Numbered from the stretch's first letter, positions 45,128 to 56,415 are shown. The stretch is 64,000 nt of DNA from Cyrtodaria siliqua (GCA_037043455.1 JAWPHD010011414.1:20178-84177), one strand, 5' to 3'. Notes: generated by a model not told the origin, from the sequence alone. Numbers and translations: made by a program.

Positions 45128-45457
45128 TTCGGCTTCCACGTTCAGAATTTTGGTCAAATTGAAAGTAGGTATCTATTCTAGGCCAGTTCAGGTCAAATCT
45201 GACGAAGAACACAAACAAATCTTACCTCACAAAAGGTAGTGCCATTCACTTGTCTCAGCTCTGATATACCTGATTCCTGAAGCAAAATATCTGGGAATCT
45301 ACTCTCTACGCACAAATTGTACTTACCACTACCTGTGGAGTGTACTTTCATTCACACAACATCTCAAACAACACTACTGTCAACTGTATATGGGACTACT
45401 TTCGGCAACTACCATTTTGACCCCCTGGTTCCCAGTTCAAGTCCATACCAATTAATA

Positions 45458-45540
45458 GCCGTGATCTAGTGGTTCAGCGTATATGGTTCAAAACTTACAA
45501 GCGCAGGACTGTGATTCAAATCCCGTTTCGGGCTACCATT
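45458..45540 (+). mobile_element. tRNA-derived SINE head
   Basis: GCCGTGATCTAGTGGTTCAG (A-box TGATCTAGTGGT) and GTGATTCAAATCCCG (B-box, 45,511) are tRNA-like with correct spacing. The text after it (TTTTTTATATCACAATTCTG) is not obviously SINE body, so it may be a short or solitary head. Confidence 0.55.
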
Positions 45541-46140
45541 TTTTATATCACAATTCTGAAGCCGTATATTTACCGATGTTACCTGTACGGAGGCCAAATA
45601 AAATTGTGAAATTTTACGCATCGACTTCTGCTTTATATATACCGACTTTTGGGTTGTTCGTCGATTTGAAACTACTTCACATGTGACTCTTTCTTATTCA
45701 TGATTTATTACCAGTTAAAATAGGGACTGTGTAGCTTTAAGTCTAATGTGTGTATGGGGCTGTTCCATCGCTAACTATACTGTTTTTGGTTGTTTTATCA
45801 GTAATGAAATTGCCAGGCTTAGACTCCTATAAGAGCACCCTTTATGGAATGTAACCACAAGGTCTGGAGCCCTTAATAGCAGAATGCATACACTGTAACT
45901 GTATGATTAGTGTAATTGATCATGCTGGATGCACTTATATGATGTTATCGACTTAATGGACATGCCACAGTGTGATTTTATTTACAACCAACATCATTTT
46001 AAAAGCAAGAATATTTTCATGCAGTTATAAGAAAAATTAAACCCGATAGAGATTAATTCAATAATCAATTTATTTAATAAAACAGATATAACTGAACTGA
46101 ATGTTGTTTAACGGCTCATCAACAAAGTATAGATTATTTA

Positions 46141-46405
46141 GAGCCGCCCCGCCGAGAGAGGAGAAGGATACATAGGAATTCGGGAACTCTTATTATCGAA
46201 TAAATTTCTATGGTTCTTTAACGTGCTCGGAGGAGAGACCGATACACGGGACCGCCCGGTTTACGTCCCCATCCGACGGACGAGGCTAAGGGAATGTGTC
46301 TTGCCCAAGAACACACAGACGAAACTCAGTGGCACCACGGATGATTGAACCCGGGGCCTCCGGTTACAAATCCGCCGTGCAACCGACTGCGCCACGCCAA
46401 CCCTT
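46141..46405 (-). mobile_element. tRNA-derived SINE, minus strand
   Basis: Reading leftward: GGCGTGGCGCAGTCGGTTGC (A-box), GGCCCCGGGTTCAATC (B-box), then GTGGTGCCACTGAGTTTCGT, CTGTGTGTTCTTGGGCAAGA, CGTAAACCGGGCGGTCCCGT and CCTCCGAGCACG. A shorter piece of the same family is at 52,494-52,560. The body is distinct from the other two SINE families in the window. Confidence 0.7.
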
Positions 46406-47279
46406 AAAACACAGATATAAAGGATCACTCAAGCCAACAAGAGCACAGCCTAGCGGGGCATATACGCCCGTTATTTCATTTTTGTATACCTAACAGGGCC
46501 GTTGTTTGACCGTTTTTCCCCTTCCCTAAATGTATATATTTCCCCCCTTTTCCTGTGAAAAATTCCCTCTTAAAAAAAAGAAAGAAGGAAAACAGCATAC
46601 AATTTGCAATTTGGAATTCTTGGTACCTCTTAAATAATAAAAAAACACACACTAATTTGTGTTTCTTACAAATTCTCTTTGATATGAAAACAACGCAAAA
46701 TTCCCCTTCCTGAGGGCCCTGGCCCCATTCACCCAAAGTGAAGGGAGGGCCCTGCCTAACACTTTAAAAGTTATTGGCAATGTTAAATGCCAGGTGTTAC
46801 AGGGAAATGTAACAAGAAAGGAAGTGCAAAACCAGTAATATATTTTTTTTAAAACTATAATCAACACATTTATTGAAATAGTACAATGGAAAAATGTTCA
46901 CTTACAGAATACATATAAATTAGATCGAGTATTTCTTTAAAGTCCGATTTAAGAGTCAAGTCCAGATAATATCGTCAAGTGTCATATTAATCCAGTTTTA
47001 TTTTAATGCAATGTCACTTTTAGTATAGATAGCACAATAAGTTCTCCTCTCATAATATATATAATTTAAAAACTAGAAGAGAGTTCCACGGAGCACTTGT
47101 GACGTCTGCCGTGCACTAATTTCAACAAGTACAATCTAACAATACAGTTTGAAGACTGGAGCGTATAATCATTCATGAATTACTGGATTTTTTTAAAACT
47201 TAAAGTGTATTATAAGGGAAAGAGGAAAAACTCTGCATTGGATATTTGATAAGGAGAAAATGTATAAAGATTCATGACC
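46406..47279. other. AT-rich spacer
   Basis: No gene supported. A C/G-paired phrase GAGGGCCCTGGCC (46,713) and GGGAGGGCCCTGCC (46,742) form a small inverted repeat. Minus ORFs here have no recognised content. Confidence 0.3.
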
Positions 47280-48260
47280 ATAGATCAATATTTTGCCAAG
47301 TTATAAGATAGGTTTCGAACTTGACACAATCTCTATACTTCTTTTATTCCTTTTTTTTCCACTAGTTTTTCTTTCTCACTACTTTTTCTCTAATCATGAT
47401 ATTATGTGCAAGTTATGTATGTTTACCTATGTAATTGTCTAACTGTGTGTGTATACTATTTTGTCGGGAAGGGCATTAACTAATGTTGTAAGAACTTGTA
47501 GCCCAACACTTCTGCGATAATATATTGGCAATAAAATATTTTTTTAAATCGTAAGACAGTTTAGGTTGCAGGTTAAAGTTTTATGAAAAGGGCCATAACT
47601 GTGCCAAAATGGAGTCGGAGTTATTGAACGTGTCCACAGAATTAAATAATTGATAAAGAAGAATTGTATAGTTTTATGACCATAGGTCAATATTTTGCCA
47701 AGTTGTGAGCTGTTAGGCAGCAGGATAAAGTTTTATAAAAAGGGGAGTAACTGTGTCAAAATGAAAGTCAGAGTTATTGGACCTGTGTAACGACGTTTCT
47801 TTGGGTAAGCTGAAGAAGTGTGTGAAGTTTCATATATAGGTCAGATACTTTTCAAGTTATGTCAGTTATGAGCTTGGTTAGGATACCGCTTAAAGTTTTA
47901 TAAGAAAGGGGTATAACTCTGCCACACAGAAGTCGGATTTATTGGTCACGAGTATCATCATTTATTGGGGTAATACGAACGTGTGTGTGAAGTTTCATGA
48001 ACACTTTTTAAGTTATGGCCATTTATGAGCTTGGCTAGGTTTGTGAAAAGGGGCGTAACTCTGCCAAAATGAAAGTCAGAGTTATATGACATGTTTAACG
48101 ACATTCCTTGAGGTAAGCTGAAGATGCGTGTGAAGTTGTATGAACATAGGTCAAATGCTTTTCAAGTTATGGCCAAGGTTAGTTTGCAGATTAAGGTGTG
48201 ACGGACGACGGATGATTACGGACGAGTTGATAACGCTTCAACGCTCCAGTTTTGGGGTTT
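47280..48260 (+). repeat. ~150-bp tandem array ending in GACGGACGACGG
   Basis: Units contain CATAGATCAATATTTTGCCA, AAGTTATAAG, AAAGTTTTATGAAAAGGG, CATAACTGTGCCAAAATGGA, GTCAGAGTTATT and AAGCTGAAGA.G.GTGTGAAG. The right end is GTGACGGACGACGGATG. A pyrimidine tract (47,337-47,395) and a unique stretch split the first units. A related GTTATGGCCAAGGT phrase is at 30,246. Confidence 0.55.
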
Positions 48261-48612
48261 GGCCTGGCAGGTTAAAATAATTTATATCTATAGAGTTTGC
48301 ATTCTCAAAAAATGGTAAGTTATATATATAGCTCGTCGTCAGTAGGTTTAAAAACGGTGTACATATATTGTAAACTTTGGTTGTTGTTGGCGGGATAGCT
48401 AGTTAAGTAACCTCACGTAATAGAAATAAACTGAATGATTTTTACATAAATTTAGAAATTTCGCTAAGGATGTCATTTTGTAACATGTTTGAAGATCGTT
48501 CAGTTGTTTTCTAAATGGTTTGCGTTTCGCTATATGTCTTTGTTAGTCAACACTCTTAACGTGCCGGAATTCTTCGTATAGGTGGAGGGACTTAAAGCCT
48601 TAGAACTTCACA

Positions 48613-48676
48613 CGCAATGCACGCATGTACGCATGCACCACAATACACGCATGTACGCATGCACGCGCATGCACAC
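48613..48676. repeat. ACGCATGT alternating purine-pyrimidine tract
   Basis: ACGCATGTACGCATGCAC repeats twice and runs into GCACGCGCATGCACAC. Alternating purine-pyrimidine DNA of this kind can adopt the Z form. The rest of 48,260-49,560 shows no gene. Confidence 0.6.
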
Positions 48677-49564
48677 AGTGGGTGGTTGATGCTCAACGTG
48701 GTTTTGTTTGTGCAATAATGCACAGACCGAAGATACTGTTATGGTTAGTGTACCCTGCACTTTTGCCGTATAGTTGCAATCATGTCCCTTTAAAAACAGT
48801 AACCCACCAAATAACGTCATAATTACACCACAAAACCGTTTATCAAAACTGTCCAAGTGTTTAGGTCATATAATAATGTACGTGTGCCGATTAAAAATAT
48901 AGGTTTATTAACAAGTTCTTTAAATACCCGTGATCGAATATGCGTAAAATAAATTATGAGTTGGTAACTCTTAGTTCAACGCTCCAGTTTTGGGGTTACA
49001 AACCTATATATGTTCATATACCCTCCCTGCAACCTCAAGTATCAGAAAAAACATGAATGCATGAAACCTCAGCTTAAAGAAACTAACCTGGCAAATAATG
49101 GCAAAATTGCACGACAAAATCATTTATCAAAACTCTATACTGTTTACATGTATATGAATCCCTCTTTTGACACAATCCAAAATGAGATGGTATTGCAGTT
49201 ATAAACAATATAAGGCCGTATGTCTTACATAACATCATGGATATAAATGCATATGTATGTAAGGTTATGATAACATGCTACTACCCCCATTGAGTATCAA
49301 GAAATAGAATCAAACTATCTTACCATAATATCAGTTTGGCTCCAACAAATGGAGAGTGAATTCAAAGGGGAATAACCAATTTTAAAAACCACATGTCCCT
49401 ACTGCATCTACAGCATTTACCTCAGATGTCAAGGATTTATTAATCCTTGCTCTACTTTAAAAGACAGCAAAATAACTATTTCTCAGTAAACCAGATTTTT
49501 TAAAAATAACCACAACACACTTCTAGTCGAATAATTTAAGTAATGCGGTAAACTGGAGTGACAA

Positions 49565-50290
49565 TCGTGAAGTTACAGGTCATAACGTTAGAAGTAATTA
49601 AGTTAGAAGTAATGAAGTAAGAAGTCATGAAGTTAGAAGTCGTGAAGTTAGAGGTCGTGAAGTTGGAAGTCATGAACTAGAAGTCATGAAGTTGGAAATT
49701 ATGAAGTTAGAAGAAATGAAGTTATAATTAATGAAGTTAGAAGTCATGAAGTTGGAAGTCGTGAAGTTAGAAGAAATTGAATTGAATTGAATTGGGGTTT
49801 TAAGGCGCACCAACACATGAAAGGTTATATGGCGCCTAACAGGAATGAACATGCCAGGCTCATCCTCCATGTACATCGAGATAAAATATAGAACCTTCTT
49901 ACCCTGAACTGCCGAGTTGCTGCAAATTCTATTGTAGACACTCCATTTACGCAGGAGCCACGTTATAGTTTTTCTGCCACTGCACTAGTGATATGAGCGA
50001 GATGCACATGAAACAATGCAGGGATCATGATGAAGACCTTTAATGAGCATGAACAAAAAATGATAAATTGAACATGATTTTTTTTTTGTTTTACCCCTCT
50101 GCCTTCCCCTCCAACGGGATCTGCAGTGGCCCTATTCTTTGCCTCGTTATCAAACGGGGCCCACGGAACCACACGGGCAGTTAGAAGTAATGAAGTTAGA
50201 AATAATAAATTAAGATGTCATGAAGTTAGAAGTAATGAAGTTAAAATTCATTAAGTCGTAAAGTAATAAGTAATGAAGTAAGGTAGTCAG
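49565..50290 (+). repeat. GAAGTTAGAAGT minisatellite split by a SINE
   Basis: About fourteen 15-bp units (GAAGTTAGAAGTNRT) lie at 49,565-49,773 and about six more at 50,179-50,290, separated by the minus-strand SINE. The 68-codon minus ORF (repeated SNFMTSNFI) is a shadow. Confidence 0.8.
49774..50178 (-). mobile_element. SINE family 2, minus strand, full length
   Basis: Reading leftward from GCCCGTGTGGTTCCGTGGGC to the tail TTGGTGCGCCTTAAAACCCC and an (AATTC)n run. AGTTAGAAG occurs on both sides (49,765 and 50,179), consistent with a target duplication, although the host repeat makes this uncertain. The 69-codon minus ORF is a shadow. Confidence 0.75.
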
Positions 50291-50490
50291 AAGTCCCTCC
50301 CGGACTTCCATAATGATAACAACACGATAGACGGACCGGAATAAAATGTTATTCCAGAATTAATGCTAATGCATTCTGACACGAAAAACATGTATTAATT
50401 AAATGTATATGCCGCAAAATGCGAAAAGTAAGACATTTCAAAAATATATAAAATCCCTGTGCACGCATAAACGTCTAGCACAGTCCCGAC

Positions 50491-51408
50491 TAATCCGAGC
50501 CTTCTCTGACCCTAAAAGCCTTCTTTTTTTTTTTCTTTTTTTTTGCGGCTTTATAGGGTCAGAGGAACGCCTATAGTGAAAACCGGGGGATTACTGAACA
50601 CGCACAGTCATGCACTTTCAACGATGTTTGCTGTGTCGGGTCGTTTTTTTACGATAATTTAGCTCAACAGATCGATCAATTAATGTTTATTATACCGAGT
50701 TGCAATGATAAAGCCGCACCTTTATCGATGGTAGTGACACAATAAAACATTTATGTTTTAAAGTACACTTTTATTTACTGTATCCGCCATATTGCATTTT
50801 GCATATTAATTAAATTCCCGTGATATTCTCGCGAGAGGTGAAGGCATTCATATTCCCCTCATCAAATAAGTCCACTATCAACTGACAGCATCGAGGGATT
50901 TTTGGAGTGGAACAGACTCTTCTCGGAGCCTAATTAGGGTCTAAACTTTAAAAATAAGTAATTGGATGTTGTTCAGAGTATTGCTAGTGCAAAAAGGAAA
51001 AGTTGGTCGCAATTTTGAAATGTTTTGAATTTTGCGGGAAATATTTATCGGAGCACCGGTCACTATCACGTGACATTTGACCTGAATAATAACAAATGTT
51101 GGAAATTTAATTTTTTTTAACTTCGTCTGAAACGGTTGACCATTACAACTTTATTAAGGTTAATAAAACAAATATTTCGATTCAGATAGGTAAATAAATA
51201 TATTGATAATCGGTTTATATGCTTGAAATGTTAATCCAATGAATACTTACATAGATATATTGATTTAAAACCAAGAGGGTAGTTCCTCTCCCTCGCGGGA
51301 GAGGAGATCCCCGTGTTTTTACTATAGGAGTTCCTCTGACCGTACACAGCCAGATGAAATATCAAAAATCGTAAAAAGGGCTGGTAAGGTCAGAGAAGGC
51401 TCGGATTA
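50491..51408. mobile_element. 918-bp MITE, perfect 21-bp TIR and 9-bp TSD
   Basis: The tips TAATCCGAGCCTTCTCTGAC (plus one more C) are perfectly inverted at both ends, and AGTCCCGAC flanks both sides (50,482-50,490 and 51,409-51,417). A second inverted block follows inside (GGTCAGAGGAACGCCTATAG at 50,565; complement at 51,320). The interior is non-coding. A 9-bp duplication points to the Mutator superfamily, though other superfamilies also make 8-10-bp duplications. Confidence 0.88.
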
Positions 51409-51417
51409 AGTCCCGAC

Positions 51418-52069
51418 AAAATTACACTCGCAAACGGACGTCAAATCACACACAAAAAAAAAATCAATAAAAATAAAAATAAAAATAAATAAATAAATAA
51501 ATAAAAATAAATCATATGATAACACTTTAAACATGTTTGAACATGTTTTTTCCTAATATTTCATGGGTTTGAACCCATATTGATTATAGAACGCACGCAT
51601 AATTAAAATCAGCATAATTATTTTCATCATTAAAAGGGGATGCCTCTCATTTTTCGAAATTGTCAACTTATAAAACATGCATAGACCATATCTAAAATTA
51701 ACATTTTCCGAATCCCGTTTGAAAATACCTTTAAAACTGTCGAAACTGTATATAAAGCATATGACAACTGACAAACTTATTTTGGTCTTTGAAAAAGTTA
51801 AGTTTCATCTATGAGCATGATGAGTACAAATAACTAAACTACATTAGAACACAACCTAAGCAAACATATGATTATTTCTCTCCTTCAAAACACCTTATCT
51901 AGAGAAAAATTACTACATTTTTGGCCCGTTCCAATGTTAAACCCTGCTTTACTAACGACAGTTAAGATAAGTGCACGCTGTGGACTTGACGAGCAATTTG
52001 TGAAGCACCTATATAGGTCCTGTATTTAATTCATTCTGTCTCACCCCACCCCCACCGTCCACACCCTTG
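51418..52069. other. AT-rich spacer
   Basis: Contains an (AAATAAAT)n tract at 51,470-51,512; no gene seen. The 73-codon minus ORF is not supported. Confidence 0.35.
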
Positions 52070-52510
52070 TTTTTGTATATCTGCCTGTCTGTCTGTCACA
52101 CATTTTGTCCTGAGTAGTTCTCCCGAACCGTGGCCGGATTTCAATAAAACTTGGCAAGGATGATCAGTACCAAGTCTAGTTGTGGGCGGATTTCAACGAA
52201 ATTGCTTAAGGATAATCAGTTTCAAGTATAGTTGCGCAAATCGCCGCCGTGTTATGGTTAAATGACTTTTTGTGGAGTTATGGCCCTATAAAGGTTTTAA
52301 TACACAAACTTTGTCCAAAACTATTTCTCCTGAACACCTAGCCGGATTTCAACAAAACTTCGCAGGGATGATCAGTACCAAGGACAGTTGCACATATCAT
52401 TGTCGTGTTTCGGTTGTATGCTTTTTGGCGGAGTTGTGGCACCTTATACAACTTTGTCCGGACTATTTCTCCTGAACCCCTGGCCTGATTTCAACGAAAC
52501 AAAGGGAAGG
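52070..52510 (+). repeat. Array with CTGTCTGTCTG head, ~110-bp units
   Basis: Units: TCTCCTGAACNCCTGGCCGG, ATTTCAACNAAACTTGGCA, GGATGATCAGTACCAAG, AGTTGNGC, CGGAGTTATGGCCCT. About three to four copies follow a CTGCCTGTCTGTCTGTCAC head. Older relatives are at 160-360. Confidence 0.6.
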
Positions 52511-52560
52511 TATCTGGCCCCAAGAACAAATCGACGAAACTCAGTGGCACCGATAACACT
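52494..52560 (-). mobile_element. Small SINE fragment
   Basis: GCCCCAAGAACAAATCGACG and AAACTCAGTGGCACCG match the body of the SINE at 46,141-46,405 around its GCCCAAGAACACACAGACGA phrase; head and tail are missing. Confidence 0.5.
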
Positions 52561-52677
52561 AGGTTATTATTACCAGGAATATATATTGTTAATGCATTAT
52601 GTAGTCAGAAATGTATTCTGTGACTGGTTATCATAATTATATCAATTGGGGGTCATCCTGTTATGCTGTTATACAAT

Positions 52678-53345
52678 GGTACACCAAACTTGACAATTCT
52701 TCCAGGCGTCTGCTACAATACATATGTACAACAAACGTACTTGACAATTCTTGCCAGGCGTCACTACAATACAAGGGTACATCAAACGTACTTGACAATT
52801 CTAGACAGGCGTCACTACAATACAGTGGTACACCAAACGTACTTGACAATTCTTCCAGGCGTCTGCTACAATACAAATGTACAACAAACGTACTTGACAA
52901 GTCTTGCCAGGCGTCACTACAATACAAGGGTATACCAAACGTACTTGACAATTCTAGACAGGCGTCTCTACAATACAGTGGTACACCAAACGTACTTGAC
53001 AATGTTTCCATGCGTCTGGTACAATACAAATGTACAACAAACGTACTTGACAATTCTTGCCAGGCGACACTACAATACAACGGTACACCAAACGTACTTG
53101 ACAATTATAGACAGGCGTCACTGCAATACAATGATACACCAAACGTACTTGACATTTTTTCCCTGTGTAGTACAATACAAATGTACTACAAACGTACATG
53201 TACTTGACAATTCTTGCCACGCGTCAATACAATAGAACGGTATACCAAACGTACTTGACAATTCTTACCAGGCGTCTGCTACATTACAAATGTAAAATAA
53301 ACGTACTTGACAATTCGTGCCAGGCGTCACGACAATACAACTATC
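52678..53345 (+). repeat. 60-bp minisatellite with 180-bp higher-order unit
   Basis: About eleven 60-bp units (ACGTACTTGACAATTCT, CAGGCGTC, TACAATACAA.NGTACANCAA). Three subtypes alternate: CTTGCCAGGCGTCACTAC, CTAGACAGGCGTC and CTTCCAGGCGTCTGC. Because 60 is divisible by three, long frames are open on both strands (up to 198 codons, NVLDNSCQASLQY repeats). No start context or splice support is seen, so it is read as a satellite-like array. Confidence 0.85.
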
Positions 53346-53399
53346 AGTAAAGGTAAATACTTTGTCTTAATATTACAATCGTAACGCTTGATTATGTGT

Positions 53400-54130
53400 A
53401 CAGTAGGTCATGTTATTTTAAAAAGCTTAATCAATAAGAATAACCGATCTTTAAAACCTTTTTCCGCTGGTAAAATGGTGCACTCTGGCGAGTTTTGGGA
53501 GACACATTTGGGAATAAAACGAGCATAGCCTATCAGGGAAAAGGTTTTCGGTCGGGGTTTGCAGTGCCTAAGGGACCACGCAATATTTATCGGGGGGTTA
53601 GGACCGGTGCAAATAAAAATGTTATAAAAGAAAAAGTACGTCCCATGGCAAGCAAACGGAAAAAAATGTATCGTACCATGGTTTGTCGCGACAAAAAAAG
53701 TACCTGTTCCATTCCATTTTGCACCATTTCCAACGGCCAGTCTGATAAACATTATCGTAATCTTTGGCGAATTATCGCAAAGTCGCCAAAAAGCTATACA
53801 TTCGCCGGATATATTTATTTATTTGGAACGCTCACCATAACATCACCACAAACTTACTTGCATGTACTTGCTCGCGACAAATTTTACCAATCCGTTTATT
53901 TTTTTTATTGCACGCCATAACATCACCACAACCTTTTAAATTCAGATTAGCCGTTTGTTTATTCACAGAACATCACGACAAACTTTTCCATTCTGATCTA
54001 TTGTATCTGAAGACCCTGTTAGCCAAATCATCATCGCAAAACATAAGACTTTATACAGAATTTTATTATAGCTATCTACTTTGCATTTTATGTCAAAGGA
54101 CGTACCACTTGAACAAGTAATTTAGCCAAG
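53400..54130 (+). other. Unclassified region, repeat-like
   Basis: A 141-codon frame (53,495-53,920) is basic and cysteine-containing but matches nothing I know. Recurring CATAACATCACCACAA (53,836, 53,918), TTTGTCGCGACAAAAA and TCGCGACAAATTTT phrases suggest a diverged repeat. It is not called as a gene. Confidence 0.3.
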
Positions 54131-54354
54131 TGTATTTTTTTCATGGAACCTTATTTTTAAACATTTATTTAATTATGTTCATTGCAAGAACTTTTTTAAA
54201 TACCAAACACCATGATAACTCCAACATTTAAAACCAGAACAATTAAAATTGTATCCCAAGTGCAAACTAATATTGTCAGTATGACCTCAATAGGTAGATG
54301 TGTATATATAGGTTTGTTGGTTTGTCTGGTGTTGCCTATTGGACTGCTACAGTT

Positions 54355-55832
54355 AGTGACGTGTCCATGAAAATGGGAGTAATGCAGAAATGACAGCACA
54401 CGACATCTCCATGAAAATGGGAGAAATGCAGAAATGACAGTGCTCAACATCTCCATGAAAATGGGAATAATGCAGAAATGACAGTGCTCAACATCTCCAT
54501 GAAAATGAGAGTAATGCGGAATGACAGCGTTCGACATCTCCATGAAAATGGGAGTAATGCAAAAATGACGGTGCTCGACATCTCCATGAAAATGGGAGTA
54601 ATGCAGAAATGATAGCGTTTGACATCTTCATAAAAATGGGAGTAATGCAGAAATGACAGAGCTCGACATCTCCATGAAAATGGGAGTAATTAAAAAATGA
54701 CAGCGTTCGACATCTTCATAAAAATGGGAGTAATGCAGAAATGACAGAGCAGATATCTTCATGAAAATTGGAGTAATGCAGAAATGACAGTGCTCGACAA
54801 CTTCATGAAAATGAGAGTAATGCAGAAATGTCAGTGCTCGACATGTCCATGAAAATAAGTAATGCAAAAATGTCAGCGTTCGACATCTTTATAAAAATGG
54901 GAGTAATGCAGAAATGACTGCACTCGACATCTCCGAGAAAATGTGAGTAATGCAGAAATGGCAACACTCGACAACTCCATGACAATTAGATTAATGACAG
55001 TACTCAACATTGCTCAATATCTCCATGAAAATGAGAGTAATGCCGAAATAACAGTGCTCGACATCTCCATGAAAATGAGAGTAATGCAGAAGTGACAACG
55101 TCGATATCTCCATGAAAGTTGGAGTTATAAAGAAATTACAGTGCTCGACATCTCCATGAAAATGAGAGTAATGCAGAAATGACAGTGCTCGACATCTCCA
55201 TACAAATGGGAGTAATGTAGGAATGACAGCACTCGACATCTCCATTAAAATGGGAGTAATGTGGAATGACAGCGCTCGACATCTCCATAAAAATGGGAGT
55301 AATGTAGAAATGACAGCACTCAACATCTCCATGCAAATGGGAGTAATGTAGGAATGACAGCACTCAACATCTCCATGCAAATGGGAGTAATGTAGGAATG
55401 ACAGCACTCGAATCTCCATTAAAATGGGAGTAATGCAGAATGATAGCGCTCAATATCTCCATGAAAATGAGAGTAATGCAGAAATGAAAGTGCTCGACAT
55501 CTCCATTAAAATGGGAGTAATGTAGGAGTGACAGCACTCGACATCACCATGCAAATAGGAGTAATGTAGGAATGACAGCACTCGATATCTCCATTCAAAT
55601 GGGAGTAATGCGGAATGACAGCGCTCAACATCTCCATGCAAATGAGAGTAATGCAGAAATGACAGTGCTCGACATCTCCAGGAAAATGGGAGTAATGCAG
55701 GAATGACGGCGCTCGACATCTCCATTAAAATGGGAGTAATGCAGGAATGACAGCGCTCGACATTTCCATAAAAATGGGAGTAATGCAGAAACGACAGTGC
55801 TCGACATCTCCATGAAAATGAGAGTATGCAAT
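54355..55832 (+). repeat. 45-bp minisatellite, about 33 units
   Basis: Consensus in pieces: GACATCTCCATGAAAATGGG, AGTAATGCAGAAATGACAG, NGCTC. It is one of the longest pure arrays here. The 45-bp period keeps frames open on the minus strand (MEMSSAVI, ALLPFSWRCRALSFLHYSH), giving ORFs of 60-142 codons that are composition artefacts. Confidence 0.9.
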
Positions 55833-55855
55833 GACAGATTTTAATTTTGAGAGGA

Positions 55856-55943
55856 TTTATTTAAATAGTGTCAGTTTATTTAAATTGTGTCGATTTATTG
55901 AAATAATGTCATTTAATTTAAATCGTGTCAATTTATTTAAATA
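55856..55943 (+). repeat. ~20-bp AT-rich repeat, five units
   Basis: TTTATTTAAATNGTGTCNA is repeated about five times directly after the 45-bp array. Confidence 0.7.
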
Positions 55944-56029
55944 TGGTGCAGTCCATGTTAAATAGTGAAAAAAAAATGTTTTCGAGCTAAATATTTTATT
56001 TCTTTTACAGACGACGCACCATTTCTCTA

Positions 56030-56415
56030 TTTCAAAATTTCAGTCCATTATTTATTTTGAAAAACATCACCAGAACATTGCAGAGAAAAAAATATGCAAA
56101 TGAAGTTTGCTGCAAAGTATTTTACTATGTAAATAAGGTCTGCGGCAAAGTAAGAGGAAACATCGCCAAAAGGTTACAGCTAAAAGTGGTATGCAAATGA
56201 AGTGTGCTAAGAAGTTGCCGCACACTTTTACTATGCAAATGAGGTCTTCGGCAAAGTTGCGGTGAACATCATTAGAACCTCATTTGCATATTTGTTTGCT
56301 GCATAATTCACTTGCATACTAAAAGTGTACCGCAACTTCGCCGCGAACTTGTCAGCCGCAGCTTTGCATCAATGTTTGCTGCAGAGTTGCAGCAAACAGT
56401 CGCCAGAAGCCTATA
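56030..56415. repeat. Internally repeated GCAAAGTTGC region
   Basis: Short phrases TTTGCTGCAAAGTATTTTAC, ATGCAAATGAGGTCTTCGGC, AAAGTTGCGGTGAAC and their complements occur several times on both strands. It is a degenerate inverted/tandem family with no ORF. Confidence 0.5.

Noticed and set aside
34005..45440. LTR pair of one large retrotransposon
   Set aside because: The two ~470-bp copies are direct repeats, but they lack TG...CA ends, a primer-binding site and any gag-pol between them; the content is a Mutator-like gene and nested repeats.
52611..53235. Overlapping 147-198-codon ORFs with 20-residue repeats
   Set aside because: Produced by a 60-bp tandem repeat in several frames and both strands; no start context, splice site or family.
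53495..53920. 141-codon basic ORF
   Set aside because: No recognised motif, surrounded by repeated CATCACCACAA phrases, and overlapping frames are equally open.
54196..55831. Chain of minus-strand ORFs with FHYSHFHGDVE-like repeats
   Set aside because: Generated by the 45-bp minisatellite; frames change at every unit-length variant.
54355..55832. CRISPR-like array
   Set aside because: Units are contiguous with no unique spacers and the genome is eukaryotic.
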